64,000 bases of DNA from Bordetella flabilis (GTDB lineage: Bacteria; Pseudomonadota; Gammaproteobacteria; Burkholderiales; Burkholderiaceae_B). The DNA is taken from NCBI RefSeq assembly GCF_001676725.1, contig NZ_CP016172.1, positions 5,642,001 through 5,706,000 of the forward strand, given 5' to 3'. Each line of letters begins with the position of its first letter. Within the stretch, counting starts at the first letter, position 1. A model generated the notes under the pieces. That model had not been told where the DNA came from and ran no database searches. It worked only from the letters and a program-made list of their open reading frames with translations. The translations under genes were made by a program, and so were the position numbers. Of this stretch, positions 52,881 to 62,500 are shown one piece after another.

Positions 52881-52906
52881 AAACGACCAACGATAAGGAG
52901 ACACAG

Positions 52907-53908
52907 GTGCGGAGCACAAGAAGGCAATTCATAAAGGGCATGGCGCTGGGCGCGGCGACGCTGGCGCTGCCAGCGTCAGGCGGCGCCTGGGCCGCCGGTA
53001 TGCAGGCCGTGCGTTACGGCGGGTCGGCTTGGCTGGGCCATTACCCCGCCTGGCTGGCCATCAAGACCGGCTACTTCAAGGAACAGAACCTGGACGTGGG
53101 CTGGGATTCGTTCGGCACGACCTCGGCGCGCGTCAGCGCCTTGTTGTCGGGCAACATCGACATGGCGGTCACGGCGGCGCCGGCCGCGCTGGCCGTGATG
53201 TCGCGCGGCTCGCGCCACTTCGCCATCATCGGCGTCCCGGAAAACTTCGGCCGCGTCGAAGGCCTGATCGTGCGCGACGGCGTGCAGAAGCTTCAGGACC
53301 TGAAGGGCAAGAAGATCGGCGTCACCTTCGCGTCGAGCGCGCACCTGCTGGTCCTGAACCTGCTGGACCAGGCCGGCATGAAGGTGGACAAGGACATTAC
53401 CGTGCTGAACGTACCCGCCCCGGAAATGCCCGCCGCTTTCCAGTCGGGGCAGATCGATGCGGCCGCGGCATGGACGCCCCAGTTCAATGCCATCCAGGCC
53501 ATGCCCGGCGTGAAGGTCCTTGCCGACGATACCCAGTTCTCGCTGTACCGTGACTATGGCGTGACGCCAGGGCCCGACCTGCTGGTGGCGCGTCGTGCCT
53601 TCCTGGAGAAGCATCCCGAGGCGGTAAAGCGATTCCTGAAAGCGTATTTCCGCGCCAACGAGCAACTGAAGTCGCAACCCGACAGCGCGGTGGCCCCGTT
53701 GATCGAGCTGACCAAGCTGTCGCCGTCCGAGCAGTTGGAGATGATCAAGGGCGCCGACTGGTATGGATCGGCCGAACAGCAGGGCCTGCTCGCGCCGGGC
53801 AGCAAGTTCATCGACGGCCTGCAGAAACTGGCCGAGATGATGGTGCGGTATGGCCAGATCGACAAGGCGCCCCCCGTGCGCGACTGGGTCGATCCCTCTT
53901 CCCTGTAG
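52907..53908 (+). CDS. SsuA/TauA-like ABC substrate-binding protein with Tat signal
   Basis: A 333-residue exported protein. From a GTG start at 52907 (AAGGAG upstream) it begins with the twin-arginine signal STRRQFIKGMALGAATLAL, then SGGAWAAG. The mature protein has VRYGGSAWLGHYPAWLAIKT, GYFKEQNLDVGWDSFGTTSA and QDLKGKKIGVTFASSAHLLV, as in the nitrate/sulfonate/taurine group. Using the internal ATG 52940 instead would delete the Tat motif. It is followed by a permease and an ATPase of the same importer and then an FAD amine oxidase. The ligand may be an amine or polyamine conjugate rather than a sulfonate. Confidence 0.9.
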   Translation: MRSTRRQFIKGMALGAATLALPASGGAWAAGMQAVRYGGSAWLGHYPAWLAIKTGYFKEQNLDVGWDSFGTTSARVSALLSGNIDMAVTAAPAALAVMSRGSRHFAIIGVPENFGRVEGLIVRDGVQKLQDLKGKKIGVTFASSAHLLVLNLLDQAGMKVDKDITVLNVPAPEMPAAFQSGQIDAAAAWTPQFNAIQAMPGVKVLADDTQFSLYRDYGVTPGPDLLVARRAFLEKHPEAVKRFLKAYFRANEQLKSQPDSAVAPLIELTKLSPSEQLEMIKGADWYGSAEQQGLLAPGSKFIDGLQKLAEMMVRYGQIDKAPPVRDWVDPSSL

Positions 53909-53972
53909 CGCGCCAGGATCCCTTACCGGCGGCGGATGGCGCACCCGCCGCCGCCTTGTCTGGAATCAAGCA

Positions 53973-54743
53973 ATGAACGCACAAAACGCCGGACGCCGTC
54001 CGGACCTGATGCTTATCAGCAGCGTGTCCGTAATCGCGCTGCTGCTGTTCTGGGAAATGGTCTGCCGGCTGCAATGGATGGACCCGCTATTCCTTCCGCC
54101 GCCGTCGGCGGTGTTCGGGCGCATGGTCGCCATGTGGGGCCAGGATACGCTGGTCGGCCATGTCCTGGCTTCGGCCCGCCGCGTCATGGTCGGCTTCGCG
54201 GCCGCCACGGCACTGGCCATTCCGCTGGGCATCTTTCTGGGCACCTCGCAACGCGCCCGTGCGGCCTTCGACCCCATCCTTTCGTTCCTGCGGCCCCTGC
54301 CCTCCATGAGCTGGATCCCGCTGTCGCTGCTGTGGTTCGGCATTACCGAAACCCAGAAGTACAGCATTGTCTTCATGGGCACCTTCGCGCCCGCGCTGCT
54401 CTACGTCATCGAGGCCACCCGCAACATCGACCCCCTGCTGATCCGCGCCGCCCGCAACCTCGGGGCCAGCAATGCGCAGGTCATGCGCTCCGTGATCCTG
54501 CCGGCCAGTCTGCCGCAGATATTCAGCGGCTTCAAGGTAATCCTGGGCCTGTCCTGGACCTGCGTCATTTCGGCCGAACTGGTGGCCGCGAAAGAAGGGC
54601 TGGGCTTCCTGATCATGAACGGCAAGGAGTTCTTCCAGACCGACACCGTGGTGCTCGGCATGGTGTTGATCAGCGTCACGGTACTGATCACCGATGTCGT
54701 CTTCCGATTCATCGAAAACAGGGTGCTCGCATGGTCGCGTTGA
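53973..54743 (+). CDS. SsuC/TauC-like ABC permease
   Basis: A 256-residue inner-membrane permease with about six membrane segments. The cytoplasmic EAA loop is RAARNLGASNAQVMRSVILP, and the following LPQIFSGFKVILGLSWTCVI and the AKEGLGFLIMNG block are standard for the family. It pairs with the ATPase whose start lies inside its 3' end (13-base overlap). The ATG at 53973 precedes the first membrane segment; the longer open frame starting at 53850 overlaps the binding protein gene. Confidence 0.9.
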   Translation: MNAQNAGRRPDLMLISSVSVIALLLFWEMVCRLQWMDPLFLPPPSAVFGRMVAMWGQDTLVGHVLASARRVMVGFAAATALAIPLGIFLGTSQRARAAFDPILSFLRPLPSMSWIPLSLLWFGITETQKYSIVFMGTFAPALLYVIEATRNIDPLLIRAARNLGASNAQVMRSVILPASLPQIFSGFKVILGLSWTCVISAELVAAKEGLGFLIMNGKEFFQTDTVVLGMVLISVTVLITDVVFRFIENRVLAWSR

Positions 54744-55522
54744 ATGGTTCCATGATCTCCATCGAAGGCGTCTCCAAGGCCTTCGGCTCTTTCCAGGCCC
54801 TGGACGGCGTGGACATGCGCATTCCGCGCGGCGAGTTCCTGGTGGTGCTGGGCGCATCGGGCTGCGGAAAATCGACGCTGTTGAACCTGATCACCGGCTT
54901 CGAGCAACCGACCGCCGGACGCATTGTCGTCAACAACCGCGAAGTGCGCGATGTCGATCCCCATTGCGGCATGGTGTTCCAGCAGTACGCGCTGTTCCCC
55001 TGGCTTACCGTCGCCGAGAACGTCGCCTTCGGCCTGAAAATGAAAGGCATCAAGGCGAGCGCGCGACGCCAGACCGCGCAGCAGTTCATCGAAATGGTCG
55101 GCCTGAAAGGCTTCGAGGATGCCTATCCGAAAGCGTTGTCCGGCGGCATGCGCCAGCGGGTATCCATTGCCCGGGTCCTGGCCAACGACCCCGATGTCAT
55201 CCTGCTGGACGAACCCTTCGCCGCGCTGGACGCCATGACTCGCCAGGTGCTGCAGGAAGAACTTACGCGCATCTATGAACAAAGCGGCAAGACCATCGTC
55301 TTCATCACCCACTCCATCGACGAGGCGCTGCTGCTGTCCACCCGCATGGTCATCATGAGCGCGCGTCCCGGCCGCGTCGCCTGCGACATGCCCAACGACC
55401 TGCCCTATCCGCGCAATGCCGCCGTGCAGCTATCGCCACGCTATATCGAGCTCAAGTCGCAGATCTGGGACACCGTGCAAAGCGAAGTCATGCGCAGCAT
55501 GCAGGCCCGTGCCGACCAGTGA
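54731..55522 (+). CDS. SsuB/TauB-like ABC transporter ATP-binding protein
   Basis: A 263-residue ATPase: Walker A GASGCGKS at 41-48, Q-loop VFQQYALFPWLTV, signature LSGGMRQRVSIARVLA, Walker B VILLDEPFAALDAMTRQ and switch ITHSIDEALLL. The sequence MSARPGRV near the C-terminus is typical of the nitrate/sulfonate branch. ATG 54731 overlaps the permease gene by 13 bases; the reading frame is open much further upstream, but this part lies inside the permease gene. An FAD oxidase gene follows after 27 bases. Confidence 0.92.
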   Translation: MVALNGSMISIEGVSKAFGSFQALDGVDMRIPRGEFLVVLGASGCGKSTLLNLITGFEQPTAGRIVVNNREVRDVDPHCGMVFQQYALFPWLTVAENVAFGLKMKGIKASARRQTAQQFIEMVGLKGFEDAYPKALSGGMRQRVSIARVLANDPDVILLDEPFAALDAMTRQVLQEELTRIYEQSGKTIVFITHSIDEALLLSTRMVIMSARPGRVACDMPNDLPYPRNAAVQLSPRYIELKSQIWDTVQSEVMRSMQARADQ

Positions 55523-55549
55523 TTCCTTCAACGCCACATCGCATCCATC

Positions 55550-56866
55550 ATGTCATCCCCCACAGGGCAATCGCGCACTTATCCCCACTACCAGAGCGGT
55601 TCCGGCTGGAACGCCATGCTGCCGCCGCGCGTGGCTCGCACCGCGCCGCTTCCCGAGCGTCGCGTCAAATACCTGGTTATCGGTGCCGGCTACACCGGCC
55701 TGGCGGCGGCCCGGCGGCTGGCCGAACTGCGCCCGCAGGACCGCGTGCTGGTCGTGGACGCCACCGTGGCGGGCGAAGGATCGGCCGGACGTAATTCCGG
55801 CTTCCTGATCAACCTGCCCCACAACACGCGCATGAGCGGCCACAGCAGCCCGCTACAGATCGCGCGCAAGCAGATCGCCATGTACCAGGCCGGGCTGGAC
55901 TGGCTGGCGCGACTGTCGCAGCAGGGCGGCTTCGATTGCGGCTGGGACATCGCCGGTAAATACCACGCCGCCGCGACGCCAGAAGGAGAACGCGGCCTGC
56001 GCCATGGGCTGGAACAGTATCGCGCATGGGGAGTCGATTACTCCGAGCTGGATCGCGACGCGCTGCATGCGCGGTTGGGCACATCGTATTACCGGTACGG
56101 CTATCACTCGATGAACAACGTATTCGTGCAGCCGGCGGCGCTGATACGTGGCCTGGCAGATACGTTGCCGGAGAACGTGTGGCTGATGGAGGACAACCCC
56201 GTGGCGTCCATCGGCGGCACCGGTCCGTACCGCGTGCACACCCGGGCGGGCGAATACGAGGCGGATAACGTCATACTGGCCAACAACGCCTTCGCGCGGC
56301 GGTTGGGGTTCCTGCGCAGCCGTTTGATCACTATCTTTACCTACGCAGGCGTGACTCCGGTATTGGAGGGCGAACGGCTGGCCAAGCTGGGAGAGCGGGA
56401 CCAGTGGGGGGTCATTCCAGCGAATCGCCTCGGAACAACGCTGCGCCGCATCCGCGGCGGACGTTTCATGGTGCGCAGCGCTTATTCGTACGAAACCGAG
56501 CAGCCCCTGGGTCGCATGGCCAGACTGCTCCGGGATGCGTTCCAGCGCCGGTATCCGGAACTGGGTGCGTACGACTTCGAGTATGTCTGGGGTGGAAGCA
56601 CCGCCTTGACGGGCAATGGAGCTTCCTTCGTGGGGCAGGTGCAAACGGGTCTGTATGCGTCCGTGGGGTGCAATGGCGCCGGCGTGATCAAGGGGACGAT
56701 TTATGGAAAGCTGCTCGCCGAACAGATAGTTGGACAGGGCAGCGCCATGCTGGACGATCTGGCCGCGTTCGAAAGGCCCAATTGGTTGCCACCCGATCCA
56801 CTGCGCCGGCTTGGGGTGCTGAGCGCTATTGCCTTGCAGGCGCGTAAGGCGGGGCTGGAAAGATAA
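55550..56866 (+). CDS. FAD-dependent oxidoreductase of the DAO/gamma-glutamylputrescine oxidase type
   Basis: A 438-residue flavoprotein with an N-terminal arm and the dinucleotide motif YLVIGAGYTGLAAARRLAEL near residues 45-64, followed by VAGEGSAGRNSGFLINLPHN, which resembles the PuuB branch. The C-terminal WGGSTALTGNGASFVGQ and VGCNGAGVIKGTIYGKLLAE close the FAD site. These enzymes oxidise amines or amino acids with release of H2O2 or transfer of electrons. It is the fourth gene of the unit with the SsuABC-like importer, so the imported compound is probably its substrate. Polyamine conjugates or N-substituted amino acids are candidates. Confidence 0.87.
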   Translation: MSSPTGQSRTYPHYQSGSGWNAMLPPRVARTAPLPERRVKYLVIGAGYTGLAAARRLAELRPQDRVLVVDATVAGEGSAGRNSGFLINLPHNTRMSGHSSPLQIARKQIAMYQAGLDWLARLSQQGGFDCGWDIAGKYHAAATPEGERGLRHGLEQYRAWGVDYSELDRDALHARLGTSYYRYGYHSMNNVFVQPAALIRGLADTLPENVWLMEDNPVASIGGTGPYRVHTRAGEYEADNVILANNAFARRLGFLRSRLITIFTYAGVTPVLEGERLAKLGERDQWGVIPANRLGTTLRRIRGGRFMVRSAYSYETEQPLGRMARLLRDAFQRRYPELGAYDFEYVWGGSTALTGNGASFVGQVQTGLYASVGCNGAGVIKGTIYGKLLAEQIVGQGSAMLDDLAAFERPNWLPPDPLRRLGVLSAIALQARKAGLER

Positions 56867-56928
56867 GCGAAGTCGCTGGCCGCAGGATCGATCACCGAGC
56901 GTCTGGACTTCATCGACAGCCGGTGATG

Positions 56929-58335
56929 TCATTCATCCCGCAGCAGTTTCTTGTCGACTTTCGGAATTTCAGGCGCCATGGCGATAAGGCGTTCGGCTTG
57001 CCGCACGATGAAGCTGGAGATGTCATGCACCAGGTCCCTCTCTTCGCCAACATAGACGTCGGACTTGGCCAGCTGTGGCGCCAGATTCAGTGCCGATGAC
57101 GCCAAGCTACGTATCTCACGCACGAGCTGTGCGGGCGGCGTCTTGGTTCGATAAGCAAAGTCCGCAAGCGAGAATGGCGTGATTTGCTCGATCTTGAAAT
57201 CGTCACCATAGGCCATGGCAAGCTCGTGGGAAATTGAGTTCCCGTCGTAGATGCAAACAGAGACCAAGTCATAGAGCGGCGCTGGCTCCAGCCCCGCTGG
57301 TCGCACGAAGAACGATATGTTCTTCCCGTGCGCATCGCTGTTGCCGAGCAGCAGGTTCAATACAGCCCATTGGAGCATGAACCGGCGTGCCACTGCCGAG
57401 GTGCTCACCACCTTCCTGTTGTCGGAAGTGGTCTTATCCAACAAGCTGAATAGCCGAGCGAAACTGACGCCTTCCCGGATGTCGCGCACGTCTCGATTAC
57501 GACCGAGATTACGCTCGTACTTGTACTCGACAGGCAGGTCCAGTGCCTGGCATCCATCGATCACATGCCGGCGCAAGACAGCTTTTGCGGTATTTGGTCT
57601 CTCCTTATCCCACACGACTTGCCGGTCGAACCGTTCGATAAGCAGAATCGGGTCGGCGAGGCGCCGTATCGCGACAGGCGCGACAGGCAGCCCCATCTGG
57701 CGGGCCAGCGTCATGCAGAAATGCTCATTGGCGACCAGATGTGGACTGTTGGCATTCACGGATTCCGGTTTGAGCAGATGGGACGAGCTCAAACCGCCAT
57801 CAACCAGTGAAATATTGCCGCCTTCGACCAGCACCTGCAGCTTGTCCTGATAGCCTGCAAGAGACAGTCGGACCTTGCCGTCCCAGATTGGAAAGGGAAT
57901 CAGGTCACGCTTCTTGATACGATCGCTCAGCTCCTCGTCTGAGACCGGACGACGAATTGGCTCTTGCTTTTGTTCCCGGATCTGGCGGCCAAACTGTCCC
58001 TCGTCGCCATTGAACGCCACGAAGCTGAAAGCCCCAACCGGTTCCTTTCCCAATGCACGGATCAGCCCAAAGGTATTGCTCTTGGAAACCTGCTCGCTGG
58101 TCGACACGATGTCCAGGACACGACCTTCCGGAAGAAGGTTGCCTAAAAAACGTTGCACGGAGCCGGGGCCATCCGGTTCCGCGTCGAAGGGGATAGCCGG
58201 AGACAGGTAGAACGCGTCCGGACTTGCGGTCCAAGATGGGTAATAGCGAAACCCGTAACGGTTTTCGAGTGGATCGAACGTAAGCTGCCCCACCGGCCGC
58301 TGCTGCATGCAGACGTGCAGGACATGCTGCGGCAT
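56929..58335 (-). CDS. hipA: HipA-family serine/threonine kinase toxin
   Basis: A 468-residue HipA toxin. The N-terminal subdomain includes VQRFLGNLLPEGRVLDIVST, the phosphate-loop region is LSLAGYQDKLQVLVEGG, and the catalytic/metal block is LLLGNSDAHGKNISFF near residues 330-345, with Asp and Asn as expected. HipA of E. coli phosphorylates glutamyl-tRNA synthetase and induces persistence. Its ATG shares one base with the hipB stop (TAATG), so translation is coupled. Length and domain order resemble HipA rather than the shorter HipT/HipS split systems. Composition is less GC-rich than the surrounding genes. Confidence 0.92.
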   Translation of the reverse strand: MPQHVLHVCMQQRPVGQLTFDPLENRYGFRYYPSWTASPDAFYLSPAIPFDAEPDGPGSVQRFLGNLLPEGRVLDIVSTSEQVSKSNTFGLIRALGKEPVGAFSFVAFNGDEGQFGRQIREQKQEPIRRPVSDEELSDRIKKRDLIPFPIWDGKVRLSLAGYQDKLQVLVEGGNISLVDGGLSSSHLLKPESVNANSPHLVANEHFCMTLARQMGLPVAPVAIRRLADPILLIERFDRQVVWDKERPNTAKAVLRRHVIDGCQALDLPVEYKYERNLGRNRDVRDIREGVSFARLFSLLDKTTSDNRKVVSTSAVARRFMLQWAVLNLLLGNSDAHGKNISFFVRPAGLEPAPLYDLVSVCIYDGNSISHELAMAYGDDFKIEQITPFSLADFAYRTKTPPAQLVREIRSLASSALNLAPQLAKSDVYVGEERDLVHDISSFIVRQAERLIAMAPEIPKVDKKLLRDE

Positions 58336-58688
58336 TACTCTGACTCCTTGGAAGATGAAGCGTAGGACGCGAAATGGTCTACCGCTTGGCCCCAGGTCCT
58401 GAAGCTCTGCGCCCGGGCGTTTGGCTGCAGGACCACCGTTTCATCAGTCGGGACGACCGCCATCGTCAGCCCCAACCCAGCGAGGATGCGAAGCAGGCGG
58501 TCGGACCCGACCGCACCGCCGTTCTCAAGGCGTGAGAGCGCACTAGGCGCCACGCCGCATGCATGCGCCGCATCGTCGATGCGTAGGGCCAACCCCAGGC
58601 GCCGATGCCGGACGATCGCCCCGAGCGTCGACATGTCATGAACGTGCGGGCTCGGCCGGTCTCCCGGTAGGGAAAGCGCGCGCGCCAT
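58335..58688 (-). CDS. hipB: HipB-like XRE-family antitoxin
   Basis: A 117-residue DNA-binding protein. The helix-turn-helix runs from TLGAIVRHRRLGLALRIDDA to AHACGVAPSALSRLENGG, followed by the LLRILAGLGLTMAVVP dimerisation strand characteristic of HipB. The 35 C-terminal residues (QSFRTWGQAVDHF) form an extension beyond the E. coli protein. GAGGAG lies just upstream of ATG 58688. It should neutralise HipA and repress its own promoter, for which sites are visible upstream. Confidence 0.9.
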   Translation of the reverse strand: MARALSLPGDRPSPHVHDMSTLGAIVRHRRLGLALRIDDAAHACGVAPSALSRLENGGAVGSDRLLRILAGLGLTMAVVPTDETVVLQPNARAQSFRTWGQAVDHFASYASSSKESE

Positions 58689-58750
58689 AGGCTCCTCTTA
58701 TTTACAGATATGAAGGCGGCTTATGAAGCCTTAGTTTCCAGATATAGAAA

Positions 58751-58780
58751 TATATAGCGCGAAGCGGGGCGCGAAGTCAA
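58751..58780 (-). promoter_or_regulatory. sigma70-type promoter of hipBA
   Basis: On the minus strand TTGACT (58780-58775) and TATATA (58756-58751) are separated by 18 bases, about 60 bases upstream of the hipB ATG. TTTCC/GGAAA half-sites flank it at about 58735-58739 and 58795-58799, fitting autorepression by HipB. Confidence 0.7.
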
Positions 58781-58822
58781 TAGTTTCTTTATTCGGAAAC
58801 AAATAGGGCTCGCGAGCAAATT

Positions 58823-58858
58823 GAGCACGTTGTTTCCGAATGCGGAAACAACGTGCTC
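58823..58858. promoter_or_regulatory. perfect palindrome, probable HipB operator
   Basis: Arms GAGCACGTTGTTTCCG (58823-58838) and CGGAAACAACGTGCTC (58843-58858) are exact reverse complements around AATG. The inner CGGAAACA recurs in part at 58794-58801 (CGGAAACAAA) and at about 58889 (CGGAAACG). The palindrome lies 43 bases upstream of the hipBA -35 element. An alternative reading is a hairpin; no T-run follows. The rest of 58861-59010 holds no gene that I can support. Confidence 0.65.
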
Positions 58859-59010
58859 CTTCCCTGGAATCAGGGGGCGATCGAGAGTGACCTTCGTTGC
58901 GGAAACGTGCGCTGTGCAGGCTGGGAGGCGCGGGCCGCGCGCCTCTAGGCGCTTAAGAAACGTCCTGCCCGGCCGTAGAGAAGTTGCCCAATAAACAGCG
59001 AGACACCTGA

Positions 59011-59535
59011 ATGGCACAAAGCACAGTCGAGGCGGCAAACGAGCAATCAGACCCCGGCGCGCTGAATGCGTGGCTAATGTTGCTCGGCGTACAACTGCTG
59101 ATGCAGGTTCTGTTTCAAGGCAGCGAAGGCGTGCGACTGATTCGTGCGATCGCCGAACTACACCCATCGATGTTGATCTTCAAATCGGTCGTTGCGATAG
59201 TGTTGGCGTGTTCATGCCTGCTCAGTTTGCTCGCCGGGATCATGCTGTTCGCGCGGCGACGACCCTTCACGGTCAAAGCGCTCTATTCCGCGCTATGGAT
59301 AGGCGGTCCCGTAACCGGCCTGGTCATATTGTCCGCAACTGCCGTTGCCCTCGACTTGACGTTTGCGAAGGTCTGGGACAGCAGTGCACCGTTTTCCCTG
59401 CTCCGTTCGGTCATTGTCGCCGGCCTGTGGAGCCTCTATCTGTATCGGTCTCGGATTGTCAGAGCGCGCTACCGCATGGAGAGTATCTCAACGACAAGCG
59501 GCGGCCAGCGGAACTTGCCTCCACGCTCAATATAA
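59011..59535 (+). CDS. small inner-membrane protein, DUF2569-like
   Basis: A 174-residue protein with four predicted membrane segments (around residues 20-38, 56-80, 93-113 and 125-143). The C-terminal SVIVAGLWSLYLYRSRIVRA matches the end of DUF2569/YdgK-like proteins, where a last helix runs into W-x-x-Y-L-x-x-S-x-R-V. The function of the family is unknown. Its 3' end overlaps the convergent NEL effector gene by nine bases, so the two are packed closely. The GC content is lower than in the window in general. Confidence 0.6.
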   Translation: MAQSTVEAANEQSDPGALNAWLMLLGVQLLMQVLFQGSEGVRLIRAIAELHPSMLIFKSVVAIVLACSCLLSLLAGIMLFARRRPFTVKALYSALWIGGPVTGLVILSATAVALDLTFAKVWDSSAPFSLLRSVIVAGLWSLYLYRSRIVRARYRMESISTTSGGQRNLPPRSI

Positions 59536-62500
59536 GCCCGCGCTTGCACCTGCGACCCCGTCCGCGGACAGCGGCACGCCGGCGTTGGCGAGCAGATCGC
59601 GGGTAAGCGGCTCCAGGACGTCGTACCGCATCTCGTCCCAGATGGCGCGCTCCAGTTTCGGATCGTTATAGAGTCGCGCTTGGGGACTGTCGGGATTCTG
59701 GCCTTTCTTTCGCACTTCGGCGCGGATTCTTTCCTGCAACGACCCGTCATTTACCAGGCCTTCCAGCCGGCTTTCTGCTTCCCGATAGCGCGCGCCGAGC
59801 TTGCGTTCGAGCAGGGTGTGCCAGGTGTCGTCCAGGACCAGATATTTATAGAAGCCAGTGCGTTCGGCTTCCCGTGCCTCTTTCAGGGCCGCTTTCAGAT
59901 CCTCCGAGTCAACCGACGACACGTTGAAGAAACGCATGTCGGGCACGACCGTCGAAAGTCCCAGCTGCTCGCGCAACTTGACCTCATACGCCAGATAAAC
60001 TTCCACGTCGTCCACGGCCTGCAGCGATTTGATCTTGCGATACGCGATATCTTGCAGGCGCGCCCTGCGGAAGATCTGGCGCATCGCATCGAGCGCCTCG
60101 TCTACACGTTCGTCGTAGCGTCCCAGGCGAATGTCGTCATGCAGGCGAACTTCCTTGAGATCGTTCAGGACTCGCGCGACGTAGTCTTCGCACCGTTCAG
60201 TCGCGCCGATGCAGACCTGCATGCTGCTTTCCCGAAGCGATTTTCTTTCCGGCAGGGACAATTCCACGAGCCATTCCCGGACGCCGGCGCGGAAATCGGA
60301 GTTCTTGAAACTGATGGTGGCGCGCAGGCGGTCCAGGAAGAGCCGGAACGCCTGCGCCGCGTGGGCGTCGCCGGAGACGCCTTCGAGCGTCCCGCCTATA
60401 TTCGCCCAGTTGGCGGCGGCTGCGCTGTCATGGCCCAGCCAGTGCGCCACCGCTTGCGCCAGCGTGCTCGAAACAGATGCCGCAGGCAACCAGCCGCCCG
60501 GCATGGAGAAATGGATACGCGGCGCTGGCCGGCCCTCCGCCAAGCTTGGAAGATTTCGGAAAAGAACGGGATTGTTTTCCAGCGAGACTTCACAGCGGGT
60601 TAGCCGGTCCAGGTCGTCCGGCAGGCTTTCTATCCGATTGTGGGCCAGGTGCAGATCCCGCAATGTGCCGGGCAGGTTACGGGGCAAACGCCGTATGCGA
60701 TTGTATGGAACATGGAGTCTTTCCAGGCCAGGGAGGTTTTCAGGCAGCGTTTCCAGTGCGCACCCCTCGGCGTCCACGGAAGTCAGCGTCGGCGGCGAAA
60801 CGGGCAACTCCGTAAGGCCATCATTGAAGCTCAGGTTCACGGACTTGAGCCTGGTGCCCGATAGATCCATCCTGCCGCTCAGGCGATTGATAGACAGATT
60901 CAAGCTTTCAAGGAACGAAGGCAGGTCGGTCGCTTGCACGCCGGTTATCTGATTGCGCAGCAGATCGAGCTCCTTCAACTTCTCGGGCAGGTTCCCCGGA
61001 ATGTTCCGGAAACGGTTGTGGCGCAGGACCAGTGTTTCGATCGTGCCAGGCAGAGCGGGCAATGCGGAAAGATAGTTGTCGTTCGCTCGCAGCTGCTTGA
61101 GCCCGCGCAGCCCGCCCAAGCTTGCGGGAAACTGATGCAGGGCATTGTCCGATACGTCCAGTTTTATCAAGCCGGGCGTCAGGTGCAAGTGTTCCAGCAC
61201 GCTCTCGCTGGTCTTCCTGGCGATCAGAACCTTCAGGCCACGGGGAAGATTGCTCCACTCCTGAATAGGGTTGGAAGAGACGTCCAACACTTCGACTTCG
61301 TCGGGCAACGGTGGAACGGCGGTGAAGGATCCTGGAGGCAGCCGCACGTCCAGGCCAAGCGACGCTTCATCGTCGATGTAGCCCAGTGATAGCAGACTCC
61401 GTAACTTGTCCTTGTCCATGCCGCCGTAGCAGCGAGCTGTTCGAAGGTCCAGCCGCAATTTATCGATGGCCTGACGGCGCGGTTCGCCGCAATCAAGGGC
61501 CAGCCAACGTTGCCAGGCTTGCTCCAGCTGCGGATCGAGCTCAGGTTTCCCGCTTGCAATCAATCCCGCGAAGCAGTCTACGTCGCGCAGTACGCCGGTC
61601 ATGTTGTTGTAGACGGCGGCCAGTTCCCGCACCGCATCATCGATGGACCCCGCGTTCAATGTATCCGGGTCGAGCGACCAGGTAGACCGGGAGAGGCGGG
61701 CCGCCGGAATGTTACCGCTGCGTAGCTCGATCTCCGGCACTTCGCCCAGCAGCTCATGCTGCGCTTGCATCGCGCGCAGGATGGCTTTCCCGCCCGGATT
61801 TGCCTGCAGTTTTTCCAATAGCTGGCGAAAGGACTGGACCTGCCCAGGCGAAGCGTTGCCGCGAATACGGCTTGCCAAGAGATCGTGGAAAATGCTTCGC
61901 GTAGAGCTTCGGTGTCGCAATTCGGACAACGCGCTTGTGCCGCCACCGCGCGTGCTGCCGCCATTCAGGCCTGGCAGATCGGCCCGCCGCCATAGCCCCG
62001 CGGCCTTGTTGTAGGCGATGCGATGGGTGACGGTGTCGCGTCGTACCCCCGGTGGGCCGATCACGCGCCACACAGGACACTCGGCAGTGGCGGCATGTTC
62101 GATGGCGATCTCCACATAGCTATCGGCGATGCGCGCGTAGGTTCTGTCGTCCAGCGTAATGGTGCCGTTGGCCGCCGGCTGGCGCGTACCGATCGCATTC
62201 AACATGCGCGGATCGCCGATGCCATAGCGTTGCAGCGTCTCCACGGGCAGCGAGGGAAAGAGCGCGCCGTTGCGGTCGGCCAGTAGAACATAGCCCTTGG
62301 CGTCTCCGGTGTCGGGGTCCATGCGGGTATAGGCGCGACCGCTGCCGCCATAAGGACGCAGTGCAATGGTGCCTCCGTCGCGGCTTTCGGCCTGGACGGT
62401 TGTCGGCACTTCGATTTCGTCGTCGCCGGATACGGTAGCACTGCGTCCGGCAGGTACGCGCCACCAGCCGTCGGCCAGGCTGGGACCGCTCTCGCGGCGC

